In this document: positions 1 to 8,000 of the stretch, piece after piece | Layout: every line of letters begins with the position of its first letter | How positions within the stretch are numbered: position 1 is the first letter of the stretch | Assembly: GCA_002697475.1 (NCBI GenBank) | Contig: NZVW01000051.1 | Coordinates: 1-12,285, forward strand | Length of the DNA: 12,285 nt | Direction of reading: 5' to 3' | From: Aquimarina sp. | Lineage (GTDB): Bacteria > Bacteroidota > Bacteroidia > Flavobacteriales > Flavobacteriaceae | Notes under the pieces: generated by a model | Told to the model about the DNA's origin: nothing | The model's input: the letters and a program-made list of their open reading frames with translations, nothing else | Database searches by the model: none | Program-made: the position numbers and the translations under genes

Positions 1-1
1 A

Positions 2-1777
2 GGAGATAAAAGCTTTGGGTTTATAGATAAAACAGGCGAAAGAATTGAAATCAGTGGAACATATCACCTTTCTAATTTATTACAAGAGTTAGCTATAGTA
101 GGAGAAGACGATACACTTTCCATCAACAAAATAAAGGAACAGCCAACAGCTCGAATTTCACGATTGATTAAAACCAGATTTTGGGATAATCTTACCCGAT
201 CAATTGATAAAGAAGGTTTAGCTAATGTGCTGCAGGATACTAAGTCAAATTCAGATACACTTAGATTGTATATTCCAAATAAGGACTCGATAGCTTATAA
301 ATACTTCGAGGGAGTTAAAACGGATATGCAAAATCTAAAGCTTGTCGTGCTCCCTGAAAAAATTACACCTGAGTATGTTAAGAGCATTAATGATAAACCA
401 GGAATTTTAAATCTGAACTATAGCTTTGAGAATGGAGAATATAAAGCCAAACCATTTGTGGTGCCAGGAGGAAGGTTTAATGAAATGTATGGTTGGGATA
501 GTTATTTTGAGTCTGTAGGATTATTAATTGACGGGAGATCGGATCTGGCTATGTCTATGGCTGATAATTTTGCTTATCAAATTAATTACTATGGTAAAAT
601 CCTCAACGCCAATAGAAGTTATTACCTGACCAGAACGCAACCTCCTTTTTATAGCTCGTTAATCAGAGAAATTTATGAACACAATAACAATGTATCTAAG
701 GATTGGTTAAGGGAGAATCTAAAAACTGTGATAAAGGAGTATGAAACAGTATGGATGAATAAAGGTCGGCTTACAGATAATAATTTAAATCGTTTTTATG
801 GAGAGGGAATTGGAATTCCTCCTGAAACGGAAGAAGGACACTTTGACTTTATACTTAAAAAACATTCAGCTAAACTGGATATGTCAACTGAGGATTATGC
901 AGCAAAATATGAAAGTGGAGAATTGAAGGATAAAGCGTTGGATGAATATTTTACTCATGACAGGTCTATGAGAGAAAGTGGGCACGATACCTCTAATCGT
1001 TTGGATGCTGTATGTATTGATTTAAATACGGTAGGTTTAAATAGCTTGCTATATAAGTATGAAAAGGATTTAGCATTTTTGATAAAAGAAGTATTTAATG
1101 ACAAATTTGAATACGATAACAGGGTTTTTACATCTGCTGATTGGCAAAAAAGAGCAGAAACCAGAAAAGATCTTATGAATAAATTTATGTGGAATCAAGA
1201 GGAAGGAGTTTTCTATGACTATAATCATCGGTTATATGAACAACAAAAAATAGAATCTGCAACCAATTATTATCCTTTGTGGGTTGGATTGGCTACTGAA
1301 GAGCAAGCCGCTAAAATGGTAGAACATCTTTTTCAAACACTTGTCGAAAAAGGAGGAGTTGCAGGAACTTCGGACTTTATAATTAATGGAGATAAAGACG
1401 GTCCACAAAGACAATGGGATTATCCTAATGGTTGGGCTCCGCATCAAATGACTATTTGGAGGGGTTTAAAACGATATGGATACGAAAGGGAGGCTCAGGA
1501 ATTGGTATATAGGTGGCTATGGATGATCACAAAAAATGCTGTGGATTATAATGGTACGATACCAGAAAAATACGATGTAGTAAACTGCACACATAAGGTG
1601 TATGCAGAATATGGTAATGTAGGAACAGATTTTGATTATATAACCCCCAGTGGATTTGGTTGGATGAATGCATCGTATCAACTGGGCTTGAGTCTTCTGG
1701 ATACTAATTTAGTTCAGGATTTGAATAATTTAAAAGATCCTGATGTTTTATTCAAAAAAACAAAGGATAAGAAATAA
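2..1777 (+). CDS. alpha,alpha-trehalase (GH37), neutral-trehalase-like, 5'-truncated by window edge
   Basis: Hydrolyses trehalose to two glucose molecules. The frame is open from base 2 to TAA at 1775-1777, giving 591 visible residues. Both trehalase signatures are present: PGGRFNEMYGWDSYF (464-508, visible residues 155-169) and QWDYPNGWAP (1412-1441, residues 471-480). By alignment from memory with E. coli TreA (Asp312, Glu496), the catalytic acid is Asp in RESGHDTSNR (codon 986-988, residue 329) and the base is Glu in PEKYD (codon 1565-1567, residue 522). A TTG at 164 could be called as start, but the upstream residues (GTYHLSNLLQEL, then RISRLIKTRFWDNLTR) continue the family, so the real start lies left of the window. 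Motifs such as ILNANRSYYL, IPPETE and VYAEYGN resemble fungal neutral trehalases more than bacterial TreA/TreF. A fungal-type calcium-binding N-terminal domain would fall outside the window, and location in the cell cannot be judged without the N-terminus. Confidence 0.95.
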   Translation, partial: GDKSFGFIDKTGERIEISGTYHLSNLLQELAIVGEDDTLSINKIKEQPTARISRLIKTRFWDNLTRSIDKEGLANVLQDTKSNSDTLRLYIPNKDSIAYKYFEGVKTDMQNLKLVVLPEKITPEYVKSINDKPGILNLNYSFENGEYKAKPFVVPGGRFNEMYGWDSYFESVGLLIDGRSDLAMSMADNFAYQINYYGKILNANRSYYLTRTQPPFYSSLIREIYEHNNNVSKDWLRENLKTVIKEYETVWMNKGRLTDNNLNRFYGEGIGIPPETEEGHFDFILKKHSAKLDMSTEDYAAKYESGELKDKALDEYFTHDRSMRESGHDTSNRLDAVCIDLNTVGLNSLLYKYEKDLAFLIKEVFNDKFEYDNRVFTSADWQKRAETRKDLMNKFMWNQEEGVFYDYNHRLYEQQKIESATNYYPLWVGLATEEQAAKMVEHLFQTLVEKGGVAGTSDFIINGDKDGPQRQWDYPNGWAPHQMTIWRGLKRYGYEREAQELVYRWLWMITKNAVDYNGTIPEKYDVVNCTHKVYAEYGNVGTDFDYITPSGFGWMNASYQLGLSLLDTNLVQDLNNLKDPDVLFKKTKDKK

Positions 1778-1790
1778 GATTTTACGTATA

Positions 1791-1821
1791 ATTCTTAAAA
1801 AAGTAATTTATTTTTAGGAAT
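1791..1821 (+). terminator. possible A/T-rich terminator hairpin after the trehalase gene
   Basis: Bases 1791-1801 (ATTCTTAAAAA) pair with 1811-1821 (TTTTTAGGAAT) in an 11-bp stem with one G-T wobble and a 9-nt loop, 13 nt after the trehalase stop. The stem has only one G-C pair. The nearest T run (1827-1832) begins 5 nt beyond the stem, so it is weaker than a textbook intrinsic terminator. Confidence 0.4.
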
Positions 1822-1853
1822 GTTGATTTTTTGAAAGATAGTGAAGATTAATT

Positions 1854-1883
1854 TTTTGCATCCCCTACAGACTTGTACCTTTG
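1854..1883 (+). promoter_or_regulatory. Bacteroidota-type promoter for the malic enzyme gene
   Basis: The -7 box TACCTTTG at 1876-1883 matches the Bacteroidota consensus TAnnTTTG exactly. A -33 box TTTTG (1854-1858) lies 17 nt upstream, within the usual range. Transcription would begin near 1890, leaving a leader of about 25-30 nt before the ATG at 1917. There is no clear Shine-Dalgarno sequence; the region before the ATG is A/T-rich, as usual in this phylum. The promoter suggests maeB is transcribed independently of the trehalase gene. Confidence 0.7.
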
Positions 1884-1916
1884 TAAACTTAGTTTCGCAC
1901 ATAATCTTAATGAAGT

Positions 1917-4226
1917 ATGAGTATCGAAAGTAAAAGAAGAGAGGCTTTAGTGTATCACGCTAAACCAACTCCAGGAAAAATTAAAGTTGTTCCTACAAAG
2001 AAATATGCAAGTCAAAGAGACTTGTCTCTTGCCTATTCTCCGGGCGTGGCAGAACCTTGTTTAGAAATAGAAAAGGACAAATCCAATGTTTATCGCTATA
2101 CAGCTAAAGGAAATTTAGTTGCCGTTATCTCCAATGGTACTGCAGTTTTAGGACTGGGAGACATTGGTCCGGAAGCATCAAAACCTGTAATGGAAGGTAA
2201 AGGTTTATTATTTAAAATCTTTGCTGATATTGATGTTTTTGATATTGAAGTCGATACAAAAGATATTGATGCTTTTGTAGCAACGGTAAAGAACATTGCA
2301 CCCACTTTTGGGGGGATTAATCTTGAAGATATAAAAGCGCCTGAAGCTTTTGAGATAGAAAGACGCCTTAAAGAGGAGCTTGATATCCCGGTAATGCATG
2401 ATGATCAACACGGTACGGCTATTATCTCTGCCGCCGCATTATTAAATGCTTTAGAGCTCGCAGAAAAGAATATTGAAGATGTTAAGATAGTTGTCAGTGG
2501 TGCAGGTGCAGCTGCTGTTTCCTGTACAAGGTTATATAAGGCATTTGGAGCAAGAGCTGAGAATATTGTAATGACGGATAGTAAAGGTGTAATACGAAAA
2601 GATAGAGAAAATTTATCAGTTGAAAAAGCTGAGTTTGCAACAGATAGAAATCTGGAAACACTTGAAGAAGCCTTAGTAGGATCAGATGTTTTTATTGGGC
2701 TGTCTATGGCAAATTTAGTTACGCCGGATATGCTTAAGTCAATGGCAGATAATCCTATTGTATTCGCTATGGCTAATCCTGATCCTGAAATTGATTATAA
2801 TTTAGCCATAGATACCAGAGAAGATATTATTATGGCAACTGGTAGAAGTGATAATCCTAATCAGGTAAATAATGTATTAGGTTTTCCTTTTATTTTTAGA
2901 GGGGCGTTAGATGTAAGAGCCACAGCGATTAATGAAGAGATGAAAATGGCAGCTGTAAAAGCGTTGGCTGAACTGGCTAAAGAACCTGTACCTGAACAAG
3001 TTAATATCGCCTATGGAGAAACCCGTTTAAATTTCGGTAAAGAATATATTATTCCTAAACCTTTTGATCCTAGATTGATAGCTAAGGTTCCTCCAGCAGT
3101 GGCCAAAGCTGCGATGGAAAGCGGTGTTGCTACAGAACCCATCACAGATTGGGAGAAGTATGAGGATGAACTTTTGGAACGAATGGGTAATGATAACAAA
3201 TTGGTAAGGTTATTACTAAACCGGGCAAAGACAGACCCTAAAAAGGTAGTTTTTGCAGAAGCGGATCATTTAGATGTCTTGAAAGCAGCTCAGACGGTTA
3301 AGGAAGAAGGAATTGCATACCCTGTTTTACTGGGTAGAAAAGATGTGATTCTGGAATTGATGGAGGAACTGGATTTTGAAGCTGATGGTATTGAAATAAT
3401 CGATCCTAAATCAGATGAAGAAAAGGAACGTAAAAATTATTATGCAAAAAAATATTGGGAAAATAATAAGCGAAAAGGTATAACACTATACGATGCCCAG
3501 CGATTGTTAAGAGAGCGAAATTATTACGCAGCAATGATGGTTAATGAAGGTGATGTGGACGCTGTGGTTACCGGATACTCAAGAAGTTATCCTACCGTGG
3601 TTAAGCCTATGCTAGATCTTGTTGGTCTAGCTAAAGGAGCTACAAGAATTGCTACCTTGAATGTTATGATGACCAATAAGGGGCCTCTTTTTATAAGTGA
3701 CACTTCCATAAATATTGACCCTGATGCCAAGGAGCTGGCTAAAATAGCTCAAATGTCAGCACGTACGGTGGAGATGTTTGGAGTTAAGCCGGTTATGGCA
3801 ATGATATCATATGCCAACTTTGGATCGTCTAAACATCCTAATGCTACTAAAGTAAGGGATGCTGTAGCTTATCTGCATAGATATCACCCAAATTTAGTGG
3901 TGGATGGTGAATTACAGATGGATTTTGCGTTAAATAGAGATTTAAGAAAAAAGAAGTTTCCATTCTCTAAGCTTAATGGTCAAAAAGTAAATACATTAGT
4001 ATTTCCTAACTTAGATTCAGCTAATAGTAATTACAAGTCTTTAAAGGAACTTAATAATTCAGAGTCTATTGGTCCAATTATGATGGGTATGCGTAAACCT
4101 GTGCATATTTTACAATTAGGCGCAAGTGTTGAGGAGATTATAAATATAGTTGCCGTAGCAGTAATTGATGCACAACAAAAGGAAAAAAGAGAACGTGAGT
4201 ATATGATGATGGCTAAGGATATTTAG
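1917..4226 (+). CDS. maeB: NADP-dependent malic enzyme with C-terminal phosphotransacetylase-like domain
   Basis: Oxidatively decarboxylates malate to pyruvate, making NADPH in the cytoplasm. The 769 residues match the usual length of MaeB (about 760). The malic enzyme N-domain has SLAYSPGVAEPC (37-48, catalytic Tyr40 expected), VMEGKG with Lys95, and the metal-binding region NLEDIKAPE (135-143) and HDDQHGTA (161-168). The nucleotide-binding domain has VVSGAGAAA (192-200) and FAMANPDPE (283-291). Residues from about 428 to 750 form a phosphotransacetylase-like domain: KKVVFAEADH (442-451), SYANFGSS (631-638), DGELQMD (663-669), LVFPNLDSAN (694-703) and GPIMMGMRKPVH (719-730). In MaeB proteins this domain is generally considered regulatory (acetyl-CoA sensing) and not an active Pta; that role here is inferred. 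The ATG at 1917 gives an N-terminus that aligns with E. coli MaeB. NADP preference is inferred from the family. The gene has its own promoter and terminator, so it is probably monocistronic. Confidence 0.95.
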   Translation: MSIESKRREALVYHAKPTPGKIKVVPTKKYASQRDLSLAYSPGVAEPCLEIEKDKSNVYRYTAKGNLVAVISNGTAVLGLGDIGPEASKPVMEGKGLLFKIFADIDVFDIEVDTKDIDAFVATVKNIAPTFGGINLEDIKAPEAFEIERRLKEELDIPVMHDDQHGTAIISAAALLNALELAEKNIEDVKIVVSGAGAAAVSCTRLYKAFGARAENIVMTDSKGVIRKDRENLSVEKAEFATDRNLETLEEALVGSDVFIGLSMANLVTPDMLKSMADNPIVFAMANPDPEIDYNLAIDTREDIIMATGRSDNPNQVNNVLGFPFIFRGALDVRATAINEEMKMAAVKALAELAKEPVPEQVNIAYGETRLNFGKEYIIPKPFDPRLIAKVPPAVAKAAMESGVATEPITDWEKYEDELLERMGNDNKLVRLLLNRAKTDPKKVVFAEADHLDVLKAAQTVKEEGIAYPVLLGRKDVILELMEELDFEADGIEIIDPKSDEEKERKNYYAKKYWENNKRKGITLYDAQRLLRERNYYAAMMVNEGDVDAVVTGYSRSYPTVVKPMLDLVGLAKGATRIATLNVMMTNKGPLFISDTSINIDPDAKELAKIAQMSARTVEMFGVKPVMAMISYANFGSSKHPNATKVRDAVAYLHRYHPNLVVDGELQMDFALNRDLRKKKFPFSKLNGQKVNTLVFPNLDSANSNYKSLKELNNSESIGPIMMGMRKPVHILQLGASVEEIINIVAVAVIDAQQKEKREREYMMMAKDI

Positions 4227-4248
4227 GCCAAATTATATTATCGATAAT

Positions 4249-4283
4249 AAAAGGCTTTGAAGATTTGATTTTCAAAGCTTTTT
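4249..4283 (+). terminator. rho-independent terminator after maeB
   Basis: Bases 4249-4261 (AAAAGGCTTTGAA) pair with 4271-4283 (TTCAAAGCTTTTT). The core is a perfect 8-bp stem, GCTTTGAA/TTCAAAGC, extended by a G-T wobble and four A-T pairs into the downstream T run, with a 9-nt loop. It begins 22 nt after the maeB stop and precedes a new promoter core, so it likely separates maeB from ruvA-sprA. The A run on the left arm means it could also work partly in reverse. Confidence 0.85.
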
Positions 4284-4314
4284 CTTTAAAATTATTTATA
4301 TACCAGAATTTTAT

Positions 4315-4322
4315 TACATTTG
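4315..4322 (+). promoter_or_regulatory. promoter -7 box for ruvA-sprA
   Basis: TACATTTG at 4315-4322 is an exact match to the Bacteroidota -7 consensus TAnnTTTG, 23 nt before the ruvA ATG. I see no good TTG-type -33 box at the expected distance; the region 4285-4300 is only A/T-rich. The site lies just after the maeB terminator, which fits a new transcription unit with a leader of roughly 15-20 nt. Confidence 0.55.
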
Positions 4323-4345
4323 GTTGCCTAACTCATATCTAATAA

Positions 4346-4927
4346 ATGATTACACATATCAGGGGTCGACTCGTAGAGAAAAATCCTACGGAAGTTGTTA
4401 TTGACGTTAATGGAGTAGGATACCTTCTTCATATCTCATTACATACGTATTCTTTGCTCTCAGATAATGAGGACATAAAATTGTATACTCATTTACAAAT
4501 AAAAGAAGATTCACATACCCTTTTTGGTTTTGCCGATAAATTTGAAAGAGAATTATTTAGGTTGCTGATTTCTATCTCAGGTATAGGAGCCAGTATTGCA
4601 AGAACAATGCTTTCTTCACTTCATCCGGATCAGGTTAAAAATGCAATTGCTACAGGCGATGTACCTACTATTCAATCTATCAAAGGAATTGGGGCAAAAA
4701 CTGCTCAACGTGTAATTATTGAATTAAAAGATAAAATTCTTAAAGTTTACGATATTGATGAAGTTTCTGTATCTCAAAACAATACTAATAAAGAAGAAGC
4801 GTTATCTGCTTTAGAAACCCTTGGATTTAACCGAAAACAGGCAGAAAAAGTTGTCGATAAAGTAATACAATCTAACCCCGAAGAAACAGTTGAAAATATT
4901 ATTAAACAAGCACTAAAAAATTTATAA
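4346..4927 (+). CDS. ruvA: Holliday junction branch migration complex subunit RuvA
   Basis: RuvA binds four-way DNA junctions and loads the RuvB helicase for branch migration, working with RuvC in recombinational repair. The 193 residues are normal for the family. Domain I (about 1-62) is the OB-fold beginning MITHIRGRLVEK and including VNGVGY (21-26). It holds the acidic pin Glu54-Asp55 in KEDSHTLFGF, equivalent to Glu55-Asp56 of E. coli RuvA. Domain II (about 64-140) has two helix-hairpin-helix motifs: SISGIGASIA (76-85) and IKGIGAKTAQR (112-122). Domain III (about 148-193), which contacts RuvB, has EALSALETLGF and ends KQALKNL; a short Asn/Ser-rich linker precedes it. The ATG at 4346 is 23 nt past the promoter core and gives the standard family N-terminus. 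The stop codon is 5 nt before the sprA start, so the two genes are probably co-transcribed; the repair function has no obvious link to secretion. Confidence 0.97.
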   Translation: MITHIRGRLVEKNPTEVVIDVNGVGYLLHISLHTYSLLSDNEDIKLYTHLQIKEDSHTLFGFADKFERELFRLLISISGIGASIARTMLSSLHPDQVKNAIATGDVPTIQSIKGIGAKTAQRVIIELKDKILKVYDIDEVSVSQNNTNKEEALSALETLGFNRKQAEKVVDKVIQSNPEETVENIIKQALKNL

Positions 4928-4932
4928 AAGCC

Positions 4933-5016
4933 TTGACTCCTTCACATCTTCAGAAAAGTATAATTTTTAAAGTACTGGTTTGTTTGATAACACTGAATGT
5001 CGGTGTACTATATGCT
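4933..5016 (+). other. SprA signal peptide coding segment
   Basis: Residues 1-28 have two lysines (8 and 13) around and before a hydrophobic run rich in Ile, Leu and Val, then a likely signal peptidase I site after VLYA, followed by QDNETIRD. No lipobox cysteine sits at the cleavage site; the only cysteine (17) is inside the hydrophobic core. This fits Sec export of an outer-membrane barrel protein and supports the TTG start. Confidence 0.75.
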
Positions 5017-8000
5017 CAGGACAATGAAACCATTAGAGATTCCACAAGTACGACACATTCTTTAGGTAGGATTACACTTCCGGACCCGACAAGTATTGTA
5101 ACAAAATATGAATACGATCCTATCACCAATAGGTATATTTATAAAGAAGTATTAGGTGATTTTAATGTAAAATATCCTTTGTTTCTTACTCCAAAGGAAT
5201 ATGAAGCTTTAATTGAAGAAGAGGAGAGAAGAAATTATTTTAAGGAAAAGATTGATGCTTTTAGTGGTAAATCAGATGGGAGTGAAGAAAAAAGAAAAAA
5301 TTTATTGCCTATTTTCTATGTCAACTCTAACTTTTTTGAATCCATTTTTGGGGGTCAGGAAATAGAGATTATACCTCAGGGTTCTGTAGAAATGGATTTA
5401 GGAATGTTGTATACTAAACAGGATAATCCGGCATTCTCGCCTAGAAACAGAAGTAATTTCACATTCGATTTTGATCAAAGAATCAGTTTGAGCCTTTTAG
5501 GTAAAATAGGAAAACGACTTCAAATTACGGCTAACTACGATACGGAGTCCACTTTTGATTTTCAGAATCAAATCAAGTTAGAATATACTCCTACAGAAGA
5601 TGATATTATCAGAAGTATAGAAGTGGGTAATGTCAATATGCCTTTAAACAGTTCGTTAATACAGGGAGCGCAAAGTTTATTTGGGGTTAAGCTGGGGATG
5701 CAGTTTGGTAATACAATGGTTACCGGTGTGTTTTCTGAGCAAAGATCTGAAACACGCTCCGTAAGTGTCCAAGGAGGAGGAACTGTTCAGGATTTTGAAG
5801 TTTTTGCTTTAGATTATGATGAGAACAGACACTATTTCTTAGCACATTATTTTAGAGATAATTATGACCAGGCATTACGTAATTATCCATTCATAGATAA
5901 TAATATTAAAATTACCAGAATTGAGGTATGGGTAACAAACCGTGCCACCAGTGCACAGAATCTTGCAGATGCCAGAAACATTGTGGCAATACAGGATTTA
6001 GGGGAGTCTCCTGTGGATGGTAACTATACGATACCGCCTTCTTTATTTAATAGACCGGCAGGATCATTTGCTGATAATAGTAATAATGATTTAGATCCAT
6101 TCCTAATCCCTACATCTAGTGGGGTTTTAACGCCAAGCATACGAAATATTTCTACAGTACAACAGGGATTCGGCTCGTTATCAGGTAGTGTTCAGGAAGG
6201 AGCGGATTATGCTATTCTTGAAGGTGCAAGAAGGTTAAGTCCTAACGAATATACATTGAACACTCAACTTGGATATATTTCATTAAACCAAAAACTAAAT
6301 AACGATGAGGTTTTAGGTGTTGCTTTTCAGTATACCGTAGGGGGTCGTGTTTTCCAAGTAGGAGAATTTTCTCAGGATGGTGTAGACGCTACAGTAGACC
6401 AAAACAATGCGGATCCTAACTTAGTGGGATCAGGTCAAAATTTAGTAGTCAAGATGTTAAAGAGCCCAATTGTTAATGTACAATTACCTATTTGGGATCT
6501 GATGATGAAGAATATCTATAATACAGGCGCATTCCGACTGGAAAGAGATGATTTTAGATTAAATATTTTATATACCAACCCTTCACCATTAAATTATATT
6601 ACGGCTGCAGAAGGTTCAACAGTACCATTACCGGATGATGTGGATCAAACCACATTATTAAGAGTTTTTAATCTGGATAGATTAAACCCTAACAATGACC
6701 CGGTTATAGGAGGAGATGGTTTCTTTGATTATGTTCCTGGGTTAACCATTGATACAGATAATGGTAGAATTATATTTACTACGGTAGAGCCATTTGGGGA
6801 GCATCTTTTTGATGAATTGGATAATGGACCTGTTGGTTCTGATTATAATGATCCTAATACCTACAATCCTAATCAGGCGCAATATGTATTTAGAGATCTC
6901 TATACCCAAACTAAAATTATTGCAGAACAACGATCTGCCGACAAAAATTACTTCCAGCTAAAAGGTACGTATAAGTCCTCTGGCCAGGATGGGATTCCTT
7001 TAGGAGCTTTTAACGTTCCGCAAGGGTCGGTAACTGTTACAGCAGGCGGTAGAGTACTTCAGGAAGGTGTGGACTATACTGTGAATTATCAATTAGGTAG
7101 AGTAACAATTTTGGATGAAGCACTTTTAGCTTCAAATACACCGATTAATGTTTCTACGGAAAATAATGCTGTCTTTGGACAACAAACAAAACGTTTTTCA
7201 GGAATTAATATAGAGCACAAATTCAGTGATGATTTTATTGTGGGCGGTACTTTTTTAAACTTAAATGAAAGACCGATTACTCAGAAGTCAAGTTATAATT
7301 ATGAACCTATAAATAATACCATTTTAGGTTTTAACTTAAGTTATGCCACTGAAGTACCATTTTTAACAAGAATGGTAAACAAATTACCAAATATAGATAC
7401 GGATGTACCTTCTAACATATCATTGCGAGCAGAGGCAGCTTATCTTATTGCAGGAGCACCCAAAGGAGCAGATTTTGATGGAAAAGTGACCACGTATATT
7501 GATGATTTTGAAGGAGCACAGACCAGAATAGATGTCAGCTCACCGTTATCCTGGGAACTTTCCAGTGTTCCAGTCGGTTATGAAGGTGATGGTTCTACTA
7601 ATACCAGACCAGAATTATCATCTGGTGATAGAAGGGCTAAATTGGCATGGTATTCTATCGATCCAATATTTTACAGTAATGGTCGTCCTAATGGTATAAA
7701 TGATACCGACCTATCAAGTAATGCCACACGAAGGGTATTTAATTCTGAAATTTTCCCGGATACTGATATTGTTCAGGGACAAACTTTAGCATTATTTCCT
7801 CTGGACTTAAACTATAATCCTTTACAAAGAGGACCCTATAACTACAGTACAGATGCTGAAGATGAGGTTTTAGGCACTCCTGAACAAAATTTTGGTGGGA
7901 TTATGCGTCAGTTAACTTCAACGAACTTTGAACAGGCTAATGTAGAGTTTATTGAATTTTGGTTATTAGATCCATTTTATACTGGTAGCAGTGGTGCCGT

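Noticed and set aside
1232..1447. Minus-strand open frame of 71 codons inside the trehalase gene
   Set aside because: It is antisense to the conserved second trehalase signature and has no recognisable features.
2096..2411. Two overlapping minus-strand open frames inside maeB
   Set aside because: Both are opposite conserved malic enzyme motifs, so the sequence is explained by the + strand gene.
6742..6930. Minus-strand open frame rich in Ile and Arg inside sprA
   Set aside because: Its composition is what A/T-rich coding sequence gives when read backwards; no supporting signal.
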